Part shown: positions 7,121-13,659 of the stretch, in pieces | Numbering within the stretch: the first letter of the stretch is position 1 | How the letters are laid out: the number at the start of each line of letters is the position of its first letter | Origin: DATAMF01 sp964472565 | GTDB lineage: Bacteria; Chloroflexota; Anaerolineae; Aggregatilineales; Aggregatilineaceae | Reading direction: 5' to 3' | Assembly: GCA_964472565.1 (NCBI GenBank) | Contig: CAYYNB010000141.1 | Coordinates: forward strand, 1-16,289 | DNA: 16,289 bases | Position numbers and translations under genes: made by a program | The notes under the pieces: generated by a model | Database searches by the model: none | Told to the model about the DNA's origin: nothing | The model's input: only the letters and a program-made list of their open reading frames with translations

Positions 7121-7342
7121 TCAGATCGAATTGTCAACTTCATTGTCTGCCTGCCGGTTAAGCTGGTTGGCGGTAGCGCGGGCGATGACCTTCATGAAGT
7201 TGGCAAAGCCCCGGATCGTGTCGTGGGTAGCGAAGTCTCCGCCCAGTTCCTGGCAGACCTCCCGCGCGAAGTGTTCCAACACGTCGGGTGAAGTTGGTTC
7301 GTAGTGGATCAGCTTGTTTGAGACCTTTTTCTGTTCGTTCAT
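7121..7342 (-). CDS. Small hypothetical protein, 73 aa
   Basis: A 73-aa soluble protein rich in polar residues, with two likely helices: about residues 18-33 (SPDVLEHFAREVCQEL) and about 44-66 (RGFANFMKVIARATANQLNR). No family is recognised. The ATG at 7342 has AGAAGG about 7 nt upstream, placed in the last codons of the primase gene. The two genes are separated by a single base, so translation is probably coupled and this is the third gene of the replication operon. It may be a small replication accessory or regulatory protein, judged from position only. Confidence 0.65.
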   Translation of the reverse strand: MNEQKKVSNKLIHYEPTSPDVLEHFAREVCQELGGDFATHDTIRGFANFMKVIARATANQLNRQADNEVDNSI

Positions 7343-7343
7343 T

Positions 7344-8372
7344 TCACACCTTCTGTCCGACTGGATCGGACCAGACAGCGGTCAGCGCCAACTCACGCAC
7401 CCGGCGCAGCTCCCGCGACAACCAGGTGAACACATCTTCACCCCGCTGGTGGTACTCGGTGATGTCTTTGCCCTTCGGCACTTCGATGGCATGGACGCGG
7501 TTGGACAACATCCGCAGTTTCGCTGCACCCTTCATGCCTGCTCCATCGGTGTCATACGCCACCAGGATGAGCGGCACAGTCAGCAGGTCCAACGCCCAGC
7601 GGTCATTCAACGTGCTGGCGGCGCTGCCCAACGTCACGGCAGCGACCATCCCGTCCGCTTCCTGGTGCGCCAGCAGGGCATCAAACTCCCCTTCGGTGAA
7701 CAACACCGCCTGCGCTCCCAGCAGGGCATCACCGCGATACAAACCGCCGCTGCTGCCGCCAGGGATCTGCTCGTACTTGGGATGGTCAGCAGCGCGCCGC
7801 ACCTTGACTGCCCACAACGTCTCGCCGGTAATCCAGGGCAGGACAATGCCACACGGCACTTTCAACCCGGCGAGGGTGCGCCACTGGCGGTAGTCCCCCG
7901 GCACATATCCCAACCGGGCTTCCCGGATGGTCCGGCTTTCCAGGCCGCGTTTTTCCACCAGGTAGGCCAGGGCATCCTCCCCCTGAGAAGACCACAGGGT
8001 TTCTTCGGCCTGTTCGACCACCTGCCAGGCCGCAGACTGCCAATCAGCAGGCGGCGGGTCGATGGGCGGCGTGGGGCGGTGAACCGAGACCACCGGTGAG
8101 CGGTACTGGGTATCCCCCAGAGCGGCCACCGCTTCCCCAAAACTGAGATGGCGGTAACGCTGCAGCCAGTCGAAGACATCTCCGCTGTGCTGGCATCTGC
8201 CAAAACAGCGGTACCCATCCGGCCAGACGACCAGACTGAAACCCTTACGCTCACCGTGAAACGGGCACTTCCACAGGCTGGCGCGGCTGCTGTGCGCCGG
8301 GGCTGGTCCCAGGTCCTGCTCGACAATCCGCCGTAAATCACAGCGCTGTTTCAAGTCTTGTGTGTCGATCAT
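7344..8372 (-). CDS. DnaG-like primase (CHC2 zinc finger plus Toprim), mobile-element type
   Basis: A 342-aa protein expected to make RNA primers for replication of the element. The zinc finger has Cys36, His39, Cys56 and Cys60 (KCPFHGERKGF and GYRCFGRCQHSGDVFDWL). Toprim motifs are LFTEGEFDALLA (Glu227), VAYDTDGAGMKGAAKL (Asp274/Asp276) and PKGKDITEY (about 299-307). The protein is much shorter than chromosomal DnaG and lacks the helicase-binding C-terminal domain, which is typical of phage and plasmid primases. I chose the ATG at 8372 because MIDTQDLKQRCDLRRIVE is a normal primase start and a G-rich ribosome-binding site precedes it. A GTG at 8507 would add 45 residues of unlikely protein that overlap a repeat cluster. 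It lies between the DUF3987 gene and the 73-aa gene. Confidence 0.88.
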   Translation of the reverse strand: MIDTQDLKQRCDLRRIVEQDLGPAPAHSSRASLWKCPFHGERKGFSLVVWPDGYRCFGRCQHSGDVFDWLQRYRHLSFGEAVAALGDTQYRSPVVSVHRPTPPIDPPPADWQSAAWQVVEQAEETLWSSQGEDALAYLVEKRGLESRTIREARLGYVPGDYRQWRTLAGLKVPCGIVLPWITGETLWAVKVRRAADHPKYEQIPGGSSGGLYRGDALLGAQAVLFTEGEFDALLAHQEADGMVAAVTLGSAASTLNDRWALDLLTVPLILVAYDTDGAGMKGAAKLRMLSNRVHAIEVPKGKDITEYHQRGEDVFTWLSRELRRVRELALTAVWSDPVGQKV

Positions 8373-8417
8373 TTCCCCACTCGCCTTTTTGTCATCAGAA
8401 TCGGATGGTGAGACAGT

Positions 8418-8544
8418 GCCAAAATTCCTGTTTTGGCTTTTTTGCGTGACAAAACGTTTTCCCCTCAAATTCAGTGCTCCGAACATTTTTGGCACGCGCG
8501 GTGACACGTGCCATTAATCGGGTTTTGTCACGCGCCATTATTCG
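8418..8544. promoter_or_regulatory. Repeat cluster between DUF3987 and primase genes (possible origin or operator)
   Basis: This 127-bp stretch holds several related repeats. GCGTGACAAAA (8444-8454) recurs exactly inverted as TTTTGTCACGC (8523-8533). An 18-bp direct repeat of the form G(A/T)CACG(T/C)GCCATTA(A/T)TCG occurs at 8503-8520 and 8527-8544. GGCACG (8491-8496) and CGTGCC (8507-8512) form an inverted pair. GCCAAAA and TTTTGGC (8418-8424, 8431-8437) form a hairpin followed by a T-run on the plus strand. The setting between a primase and a helicase-like gene suits iterons of a replication origin or a transcriptional operator. Confidence 0.5.
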
Positions 8545-10146
8545 TCAGGCCAACCGGTAGCGTTCCGACGGTCGTCCACGTTCCCCAGCGCCAGAGAGGT
8601 CAGGCACGACCTGCCCATCCTGCTCCAACGCCTTAATCGCTTCGATGACGGGTTTGCGCGGCGAGCGCAGCGCCCGGTAGATGCTGCGTACTGACAGCCC
8701 GCCCGGCTGGCCTATCAGCAGCTTCAGGATACGCATTTCCAACCGCGCCTCTTCACTCTCGCCCAGGTCGTGCAGCAGCCGGTGGGCTGAGGCTCGCCAG
8801 GTTTCGACGATCTCCTGCGCCCGGTACCAATGCGCTGCACGGACTACCGGCCTGCTCTGCCGCCGCTCTCCCAACGTAATCCAGTCCAGCGCCGCCAGGC
8901 AGATGGCGACTTTGAGCGCCTGGACGTGCAGCCGCCCGTAGACGGTGCGCAGCCGGTCATCCAGGGACGAGGTGGGCGCAGTCATCTCGCGCAGCGCCTG
9001 CTCGTAGGTGTGCAGCGGCTGCCAGAGTTCCGAAGCGGACAGCGACCACGACTCGAGATTGGGGGTATCGCCCACCGCTTCCGGTTCCGGTGGTGCGGGC
9101 AGCGTCTCGTGCAAAAGGCGTAATTGGCGTGCCAGACTCTCCGGCATCACCGTTTCGTCGGCAGCCTGACGCTCGGCGTAATCCGGTTCAGGGGTGAGCA
9201 GCACAAAGCGGGCCAGCGTGCCGTTGTGCCAATCACCAGGGGAAAGTGCGACCGACAATTCTGCCGGAGTGCCTGCTCCCAGGATGGACAGCGCCGCATC
9301 GCGGATGACGACCAATCCCCGGTTGTTGGTATTGGAGTCCAGGTAGTCCGGGCAGTCGTAAAGCTGCATGATCAGTTCTTTCATACCGCTCATGTAATCC
9401 CGGCCCATCGACTTGAACAGCGCGGACAACTCATCGCGCAGAATGCCGCGCTGAGCCGCGTACTTATTGCCTTTGATCAGGCGGTCGCGGTCGCGCGCCG
9501 GAATTTCGTCGAAGTTCGGCGGCAGCACCCCGCCCAACATACTCATGAAGGCTTCCGGCGATCCCGGCTGGGGCAGGATGAGGTGCGGCATAGCCGCGCG
9601 TGCCATGTCGTTGGCGAGGTTCAGCCCGGCGGATTTGCGGTAGTAGGTGGACACGGCCACCAACATGATGTAGAGGTTGGGGTGGACCTTCTGCCGCCAG
9701 GGAGTGTGGATGTGCAGCCTGCGGCCAATCGCCAGCGCGGCCAGCCACAAGCCTGCTCCCTCGTGAAAACGAAGGGGTGTTTCGTTGGCGGCCTGACCTG
9801 CCCAGGTCACATACTCGTCCAACCACTGCCCGACCTCAGCCGCCTGCTGCTGCTGGTCCGCATTCAGACGGGCGGCGGTGGGTAGTTCCGGCACGGTATC
9901 CACTTCAGCGGTCCGCAGTTTGGGGGAGGGAGCCGGGCCGTTAGGGTCCATCGCCAGCACCGCGTGCAGCGCTTCCGATCCCAACACCCGCCGCAGGATC
10001 TGTATCTCGTCCGGTTTGTTCAGGTCAAGGTGAGTCAGCAGCAATTCGGCTACAGGGCTGACCAGCAGCCCTGACCAGGATTTACCCACAAACGCGCGGG
10101 CCAGCGCATACACATCCCCATCTGACAAACGACTGGCTGCACTCAT
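8545..10146 (-). CDS. DUF3987-family helicase-like replication protein
   Basis: A 533-aa protein with the arrangement of DUF3987 (YfjI-like) ATPases found beside primases in integrative elements and prophages. NLYIMLVAVSTYYRKSAGLN (157-176) is the Walker-A region, in a degenerate form with KS after a Tyr/Arg-rich turn. GILRDELSALF (234-244) gives the acidic Walker-B pair Asp238/Glu239. LSILGAGTP (286-294) is sensor-like, and NGTLARFVLL (308-317) supplies a likely arginine finger. The C-terminus (about 475-533) looks like a winged helix (LSVRSIYRALRSPRKPVIEA). It probably acts as a helicase or helicase loader with the downstream primase; that role is inferred from context. The ATG at 10146 is preceded by GGAGG at 5 nt, better than a GTG at 10158. 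It starts the leftward array and is divergent from the first regulator gene. Confidence 0.8.
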   Translation of the reverse strand: MSAASRLSDGDVYALARAFVGKSWSGLLVSPVAELLLTHLDLNKPDEIQILRRVLGSEALHAVLAMDPNGPAPSPKLRTAEVDTVPELPTAARLNADQQQQAAEVGQWLDEYVTWAGQAANETPLRFHEGAGLWLAALAIGRRLHIHTPWRQKVHPNLYIMLVAVSTYYRKSAGLNLANDMARAAMPHLILPQPGSPEAFMSMLGGVLPPNFDEIPARDRDRLIKGNKYAAQRGILRDELSALFKSMGRDYMSGMKELIMQLYDCPDYLDSNTNNRGLVVIRDAALSILGAGTPAELSVALSPGDWHNGTLARFVLLTPEPDYAERQAADETVMPESLARQLRLLHETLPAPPEPEAVGDTPNLESWSLSASELWQPLHTYEQALREMTAPTSSLDDRLRTVYGRLHVQALKVAICLAALDWITLGERRQSRPVVRAAHWYRAQEIVETWRASAHRLLHDLGESEEARLEMRILKLLIGQPGGLSVRSIYRALRSPRKPVIEAIKALEQDGQVVPDLSGAGERGRPSERYRLA

Positions 10147-10242
10147 CTGAACCTCCACCTCTTCATACCCACCGCATTTTTTCGCTGCATGGGATTACTT
10201 TCCTCTCGCTCATATGTTCGTCTATAAGCGTATCAGAAAAGG

Positions 10243-10326
10243 TGGGACATCCGGAGAGGTAAAATGGGACATTGACTGTCCAAGATTGACATTTTCATGT
10301 CCCATTTGTGACATAGTGATGTCCCA
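10243..10326. promoter_or_regulatory. Phased GGGACAT/ATGTCCC operator array in the divergent promoter region
   Basis: The 333-bp gap between the DUF3987 and first regulator genes (10147-10479) holds TGGGACAT at 10243-10250 and 10265-10272, and the inverted form ATGTCCCA at 10297-10304 and 10319-10326. Each pair is spaced exactly 22 bp, and the two pairs are perfectly mirror-symmetric about position 10284.5. The core GACAT also occurs at 10288-10292 and 10310-10314, giving plus-strand spacings of 22, 20 and 22. This is two helical turns per step, as expected for a protein binding cooperatively on one DNA face. The rest of the gap is AT-rich with no gene. Confidence 0.75.
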
Positions 10327-10395
10327 TCTTCCCTCAAAGCGCTCTCATTATCGTCTCACAAACCTTACACTAACCTGTTTATGACCGTGCTTATA

Positions 10396-10426
10396 TTGTG
10401 TTTTTTGGTCAGTTCTGTGATAATAT
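10396..10426 (+). promoter_or_regulatory. Candidate promoter for the first regulator gene
   Basis: TTGTGT at 10396-10401 and TAATAT at 10421-10426, with a 19-bp spacer, lie about 55 bp before the GTG at 10480 and downstream of the operator array. The -10 is good and is preceded by TG. The spacing is long and the -35 is imperfect. Confidence 0.4.
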
Positions 10427-10479
10427 TTCTATTTATTAGAACGCATGAGCTATCCCTTAGCGGGCGGAGATGATTACGA

Positions 10480-11097
10480 GTGAAAATCAAGGTTGGGGTG
10501 ATCGATGATAATGAGTTAGTCCGTATCGCGGTGGAGGAGATTCTCAACCGCGCTTCTGATCTCGACGTCGTGGGCGGCTTCACGGGGCTGGGGACCTTGC
10601 TGGAGTCCGGCCAGGAAATCGATGTACTTTTACTGGGCAATGGGCTGTCCCAGGTCAATTCCCTGACTGCCCTGGCAGAACTGAAAGAAAAGCGCCCTGC
10701 CCTGCGCATCATCGTGTTAGGGCGGCAGTGGAGTGAGACCAGCATCCGGGCGGTCCTGGACTGCGGCGCAGCAGGCATAGCGGACCGGGATGAATCCCTG
10801 CATGACCTGCTGGCCGCCGGAGTGCGCCGTGTTTTTCGCGGTAAGCAGTTTCTGTCGCCGGACGTAGCTGCCCTGGCTATCAACCGTTCCGGTGGTGATG
10901 GGCAGTTATCTGAACGCGAGTTGGATGTTGTACTGCTGATGGACACCACCGACGGGACCAAGTCCATAGCGGCAGCGCTGGGTCTCAACCGGCGCACCAT
11001 CTACCGGACACAGCAGAGTATCTGTGAGAAGTGGGATCTCCGGTCGAAAGACCAGATCGTAGCCGAAGCAATCCGGCGGGGTATTATCCGCCGTTGA
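10480..11097 (+). CDS. NarL/FixJ-type regulator with a degenerate receiver domain (first of pair)
   Basis: A 205-aa transcriptional regulator. The receiver domain (1-120) starts KVGVIDDNELVRIAVEEIL with the acidic pair Asp9/Asp10 intact. The phosphoacceptor strand reads IDVLLLGNGLS, so Gly53 replaces the Asp normally phosphorylated. The conserved Lys near strand 5 is Arg103 (GIADRDES). It should therefore work without phosphorylation or through another signal. The LuxR-type helix-turn-helix is at about 143-203 (LSERELDVVLLMDTT, then KSIAAALGLNRRTIYRTQQS). The GTG start at 10480 has GGCGGAG about 10 nt upstream. It is divergent from the DUF3987 gene across the operator array, so it probably regulates that array and itself. 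The second regulator is 190 bp downstream, behind a terminator. Confidence 0.85.
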   Translation: MKIKVGVIDDNELVRIAVEEILNRASDLDVVGGFTGLGTLLESGQEIDVLLLGNGLSQVNSLTALAELKEKRPALRIIVLGRQWSETSIRAVLDCGAAGIADRDESLHDLLAAGVRRVFRGKQFLSPDVAALAINRSGGDGQLSERELDVVLLMDTTDGTKSIAAALGLNRRTIYRTQQSICEKWDLRSKDQIVAEAIRRGIIRR

Positions 11098-11126
11098 TCA
11101 ACAAAACAAGGGTATTGGCTTTATCG

Positions 11127-11165
11127 AAAAACCCGGTGGATGCGCAGCGCCGGGTTTTTGTTTTG
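11127..11165 (+). terminator. Intrinsic terminator after the first regulator gene
   Basis: AAAAACCCGG (11127-11136) pairs with CCGGGTTTTT (11150-11159) over 10 bp with a 13-nt loop, followed by GTTTTG. It lies 30 bp past the stop codon and separates the two regulator genes into independent transcription units. Confidence 0.85.
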
Positions 11166-11181
11166 CGGGCAGGCAGCCGGA

Positions 11182-11236
11182 TGGGACAGGTAAATTTACC
11201 TCTCGGATGTCCCCTCTTCCCTCTTCGGATGTCCCC
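11182..11236. promoter_or_regulatory. Second copy of the GGGACA/ATGTCCC operator, before the second regulator
   Basis: TGGGACA at 11182-11188 and the inverted form ATGTCCCC at 11207-11214 and 11229-11236; the last two are exactly 22 bp apart, as in the 10243-10326 array. A perfect 14-bp palindrome, AGGTAAATTTACCT, lies at 11188-11201 between them. The array ends 51 bp before the ATG at 11288, the right place to control that gene. Confidence 0.7.
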
Positions 11237-11287
11237 CCGGCTGTGATATGCTGAGAAAGACGGACTTTAGAAGGGGATGAGGGTGGT

Positions 11288-11920
11288 ATGACGATCCAGA
11301 TCATGATTGCGGATGACATGGACCTGGTATTGGAAGGCATCAAGGCGATCCTGCGCCAGCAGGAGGATTTTGAAGTCATCGGGACTTACCAGGGACTCTC
11401 CGAACTTATGGATGCCCTGACCGAAGAACGGCCCCAGGTGATTGTGCTGGGGGACCGGCTCGACCCGGCGCTGGACGTATTGGCGCTGGTCGAGAGCGTG
11501 CGCCGTATCACACCCCGCTCACGGATCATCGTGATGAGCAGTCTCCCGGATGGTCGCATCGTCCACGAGTTGTTTGTGGCCGGGGCAGCCGGGTACATGT
11601 ACAAGAGCGACCCCTTGAGCCTTTACCTGGTCGATGCGGTCCGGACGGTGGTGCGCGGCAAACCCTACCTCTCGCCAACGGCCAACGCGGAATACCTGCT
11701 GGCGATGCAGGCGGAGCATCCCCGCTGGTTGTTTGATGCCGAAGCGCGCGATGTGCTGCACCTGATGGCCAACGGGTACCGGGCGCAGGAGATCGCCGCC
11801 ATGCGCGGGATGCCCATCCGGCGCGTGTACTGGGTTGCCAACAAGCTCCGTGACCGCTTCGGTGCAGACACCAACGCGCAGCTCATGGTCCGCGCGGCAG
11901 AAGAGGGGTTTCTTCCCTGA
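11288..11920 (+). CDS. NarL/FixJ-type regulator with a degenerate receiver domain (second of pair)
   Basis: A 210-aa paralogue of the preceding regulator. The receiver domain (1-125) opens with IQIMIADDMDLVLEGIKAIL and keeps Asp9/Asp10 and the strand-5 Lys (Lys106 in GYMYKSDP). The phosphoacceptor strand is PQVIVLGDRLDP, with Gly55 where Asp is expected and an Asp one residue later (Asp56). The helix-turn-helix is at about 149-208 (FDAEARDVLHLMANG, then AQEIAAMRGMPIRRVYWVAN). The ATG at 11288 has a purine-rich leader (GAGGGTGGT, with AAGGGGA further up). It has its own operator-bearing promoter region after a terminator. Since the phospho-site is lost in the same way in both proteins, they may signal through dimer or heterodimer changes or ligand binding. 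That is inference. Confidence 0.85.
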   Translation: MTIQIMIADDMDLVLEGIKAILRQQEDFEVIGTYQGLSELMDALTEERPQVIVLGDRLDPALDVLALVESVRRITPRSRIIVMSSLPDGRIVHELFVAGAAGYMYKSDPLSLYLVDAVRTVVRGKPYLSPTANAEYLLAMQAEHPRWLFDAEARDVLHLMANGYRAQEIAAMRGMPIRRVYWVANKLRDRFGADTNAQLMVRAAEEGFLP

Positions 11921-12002
11921 TTTTGCAGAAGATTTCTCTCTCATCCAACTGATTAACCAATCTCCTAATTAGAAACTGGCGATCAAACTGTCTCCTCAGA
12001 TC

Positions 12003-12030
12003 TTGACTTGTTGTCAATGTAAAATATGCT
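12003..12030 (+). promoter_or_regulatory. Sigma-70-like promoter for the pentapeptide-repeat gene
   Basis: TTGACT at 12003-12008 and TATGCT at 12025-12030 with a 16-bp spacer, 43 bp before the ATG at 12073, in an AT-rich gap. This is the best promoter match in the window. Confidence 0.55.
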
Positions 12031-12072
12031 ATGGTGGTAATATCATAGCGTGAGGAATGTGATAGCAAAGTC

Positions 12073-13380
12073 ATGAAACACACTACTGTAAAGTCAAATG
12101 ATAAAAACAGATCTGCCCTACTCAAAATATGGTTAGTTCTACGATGGATTTTGTTGTTGTTTCTACTCATTTTATTGGTGAGTGCGTTTGATATATTTCT
12201 TGACACATTCGGCTGGTCCACAGGGTTTGGTAGTGGTACTAAACAAGTTCAACCTAACGAGGATTACCGACCAGGAAAAACTCTTTGGGATTGGCTTGAT
12301 CTGCTTATTGTGCCAGCCATTCTTGCTGTCGGTGTGTTTATGCTGAACTGGACATTACAGCAAGCATCTCTACGACATGACGAGCAACTGAAAAAAATAG
12401 AACGTGAGCGCTCTGAAAAACAACAAGAACTTGAACGCCGTCTCGCAGCCGAACAGCAGAAAATGGAACTCAATATCGCAAATGATCGACTCAATGAACA
12501 CAGATTACAAGGTTACTTGGATCGAATGACAGATCTACTTCTCGAAAAAAAACTCAACAGCTCGGAATCCGATATATCGGTCCGAACTGTGGCCAGAGCC
12601 AGAACCCTAACGACAATAAGAATGCTGGATACTGAGCGAAAAGGATTGCTTTTACGTTTCCTTTATGAGCTAAGTTTGAATAGCAGTGGACAACCTTCAC
12701 CTTCAGAGACATCTCTTGTTGGAATTATAGATTTGCAGGATGTAGATATGAGAGGTGTACTACTCAACCATGTCGATCTGCGAAGGGCTGATTTGCACGG
12801 GATCAATTTGTGTGAAGCCAGTTTGCAGGAAGCAGACCTCAGTTGGGCCTCTTTGCACAATGCAAACCTTAAAAAAGCGGATCTATGTAATGCTAATTTA
12901 CACGATGCCGACCTACGTCTTTCCATCCTGATTGAAGCCAAACTTCACAACGCAAAATTGAACACAGCTAATCTAAACGGAGCAAATCTATCTGGTGCGA
13001 ATCTACGAAGTGCTGATTTGCGAGGAGCCAGCCTATGCGGAACTAATATGCGAAATGTCTCATTGGTTGAGGCAAACTTAGTTGGAGCAGACTTAAGCGG
13101 AGCCATTCTGAGCGAATCTGATCTATTTGGTGCAAATATATTACCTATTCAATTGCGAAAGGCGCGTAACCTAAACGGTGCAATAATGCCTGATGGCAGC
13201 AAATTTAAGGATGGTTCTTGGTTCGCAATAAGAGAGGGATTAACCGAGGATATGCAGAAACCATTGATAGAAGAGCAAACACCAGAGCATGAGCAGAATA
13301 TATCAAGCTGTGCAGACCCTTCTGATAATATCTTATCTGAAGAAAATAACTGTGGTATTTATGGAGATACCAAAGATTAG
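12073..13380 (+). CDS. Membrane-anchored coiled-coil pentapeptide-repeat protein
   Basis: A 435-aa protein. A basic N-terminus leads to a transmembrane helix (about 20-43), an external-looking loop, and a second helix (about 77-94). Next come a charged coiled coil (about 100-145, ERERSEKQQELERRLAAEQQ) and a linker with GYLDRMTDLLLEKKLNS and VARARTLTTIRMLDTERKG. That linker is usual in this protein type from Chloroflexota and cyanobacteria. Residues about 216-370 are roughly 30 tandem A(D/N)LXX pentapeptides, forming a right-handed quadrilateral beta-helix. The tail is acidic. Function is unknown; it may be a scaffold or effector at the membrane. The ATG at 12073 is the only start after an in-frame stop, though its ribosome-binding site is poor (GAGGA 16 nt away). 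The gene is AT-rich, unlike the regulators before it. Confidence 0.88.
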   Translation: MKHTTVKSNDKNRSALLKIWLVLRWILLLFLLILLVSAFDIFLDTFGWSTGFGSGTKQVQPNEDYRPGKTLWDWLDLLIVPAILAVGVFMLNWTLQQASLRHDEQLKKIERERSEKQQELERRLAAEQQKMELNIANDRLNEHRLQGYLDRMTDLLLEKKLNSSESDISVRTVARARTLTTIRMLDTERKGLLLRFLYELSLNSSGQPSPSETSLVGIIDLQDVDMRGVLLNHVDLRRADLHGINLCEASLQEADLSWASLHNANLKKADLCNANLHDADLRLSILIEAKLHNAKLNTANLNGANLSGANLRSADLRGASLCGTNMRNVSLVEANLVGADLSGAILSESDLFGANILPIQLRKARNLNGAIMPDGSKFKDGSWFAIREGLTEDMQKPLIEEQTPEHEQNISSCADPSDNILSEENNCGIYGDTKD

Positions 13381-13531
13381 TCAATAATTCAATAATCGAG
13401 ATTATGCTCCGATCCATATAACCTACAAAAGAACCTTCAAAGTTCATCCTCGTTTTATGTAGAGTTTCCAGCTTAGCTACACGCACATCCCCTTAGCTTG
13501 GAACTCGATCTGCATGAGTTAAAGAAGATCT

Positions 13532-13539
13532 GTAACTTT
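13532..13539. repeat. Left target-site duplication of the ISL3-type element
   Basis: GTAACTTT flanks the left inverted repeat and is identical to the 8 bp at 15264-15271. Eight base pairs is the usual duplication length for ISL3-family elements. Confidence 0.95.
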
Positions 13540-13566
13540 GGCTCTTCCGCACTTTATGGAGAACCA
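13540..13566 (+). repeat. Left terminal inverted repeat of the IS
   Basis: 27-bp end beginning GGCTCTTCCGCAC. It matches the right end in inverted orientation except at position 20, where it has G and the right end has T. Confidence 0.93.
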
Positions 13567-13659
13567 TCGAAACCGCAGGGGGAGGAGACTATACTGGAGC
13601 GATGAGAAAAACGGAATAGCTTCAGGAAGAAACAGACCATCAACACGATCCCCTTAACG

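Noticed and set aside
7314..8099. Plus-strand open frame opposite the primase
   Set aside because: The Toprim motifs are on the minus strand. This is antisense shadow.
8373..8507. 45-residue N-terminal extension of the primase from GTG at 8507
   Set aside because: The peptide is not primase-like and the segment contains the repeat cluster. The ATG at 8372 gives a normal primase N-terminus.
9124..9885. Plus-strand open frame opposite the DUF3987 gene
   Set aside because: It is antisense to a gene with recognisable ATPase motifs and has no protein-like features of its own.
10243..10326. CRISPR array
   Set aside because: The repeats are 8-bp half-sites in both orientations with a 22-bp period. 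There are no full-length repeats, unique spacers or cas genes.
11925..12010. Possible 5' remnant of the split NACHT gene on the minus strand (DLRRQFDRQFLIRRLVNQLD)
   Set aside because: It is loosely reminiscent of N-terminal effector-associated domains but short, lacks the conserved core, and overlaps the promoter of the pentapeptide gene. Too weak to call.
13205..13486. Minus-strand open frame at the end of the pentapeptide gene
   Set aside because: It lies mostly antisense to a clear gene, has no ribosome-binding site and no recognisable features.
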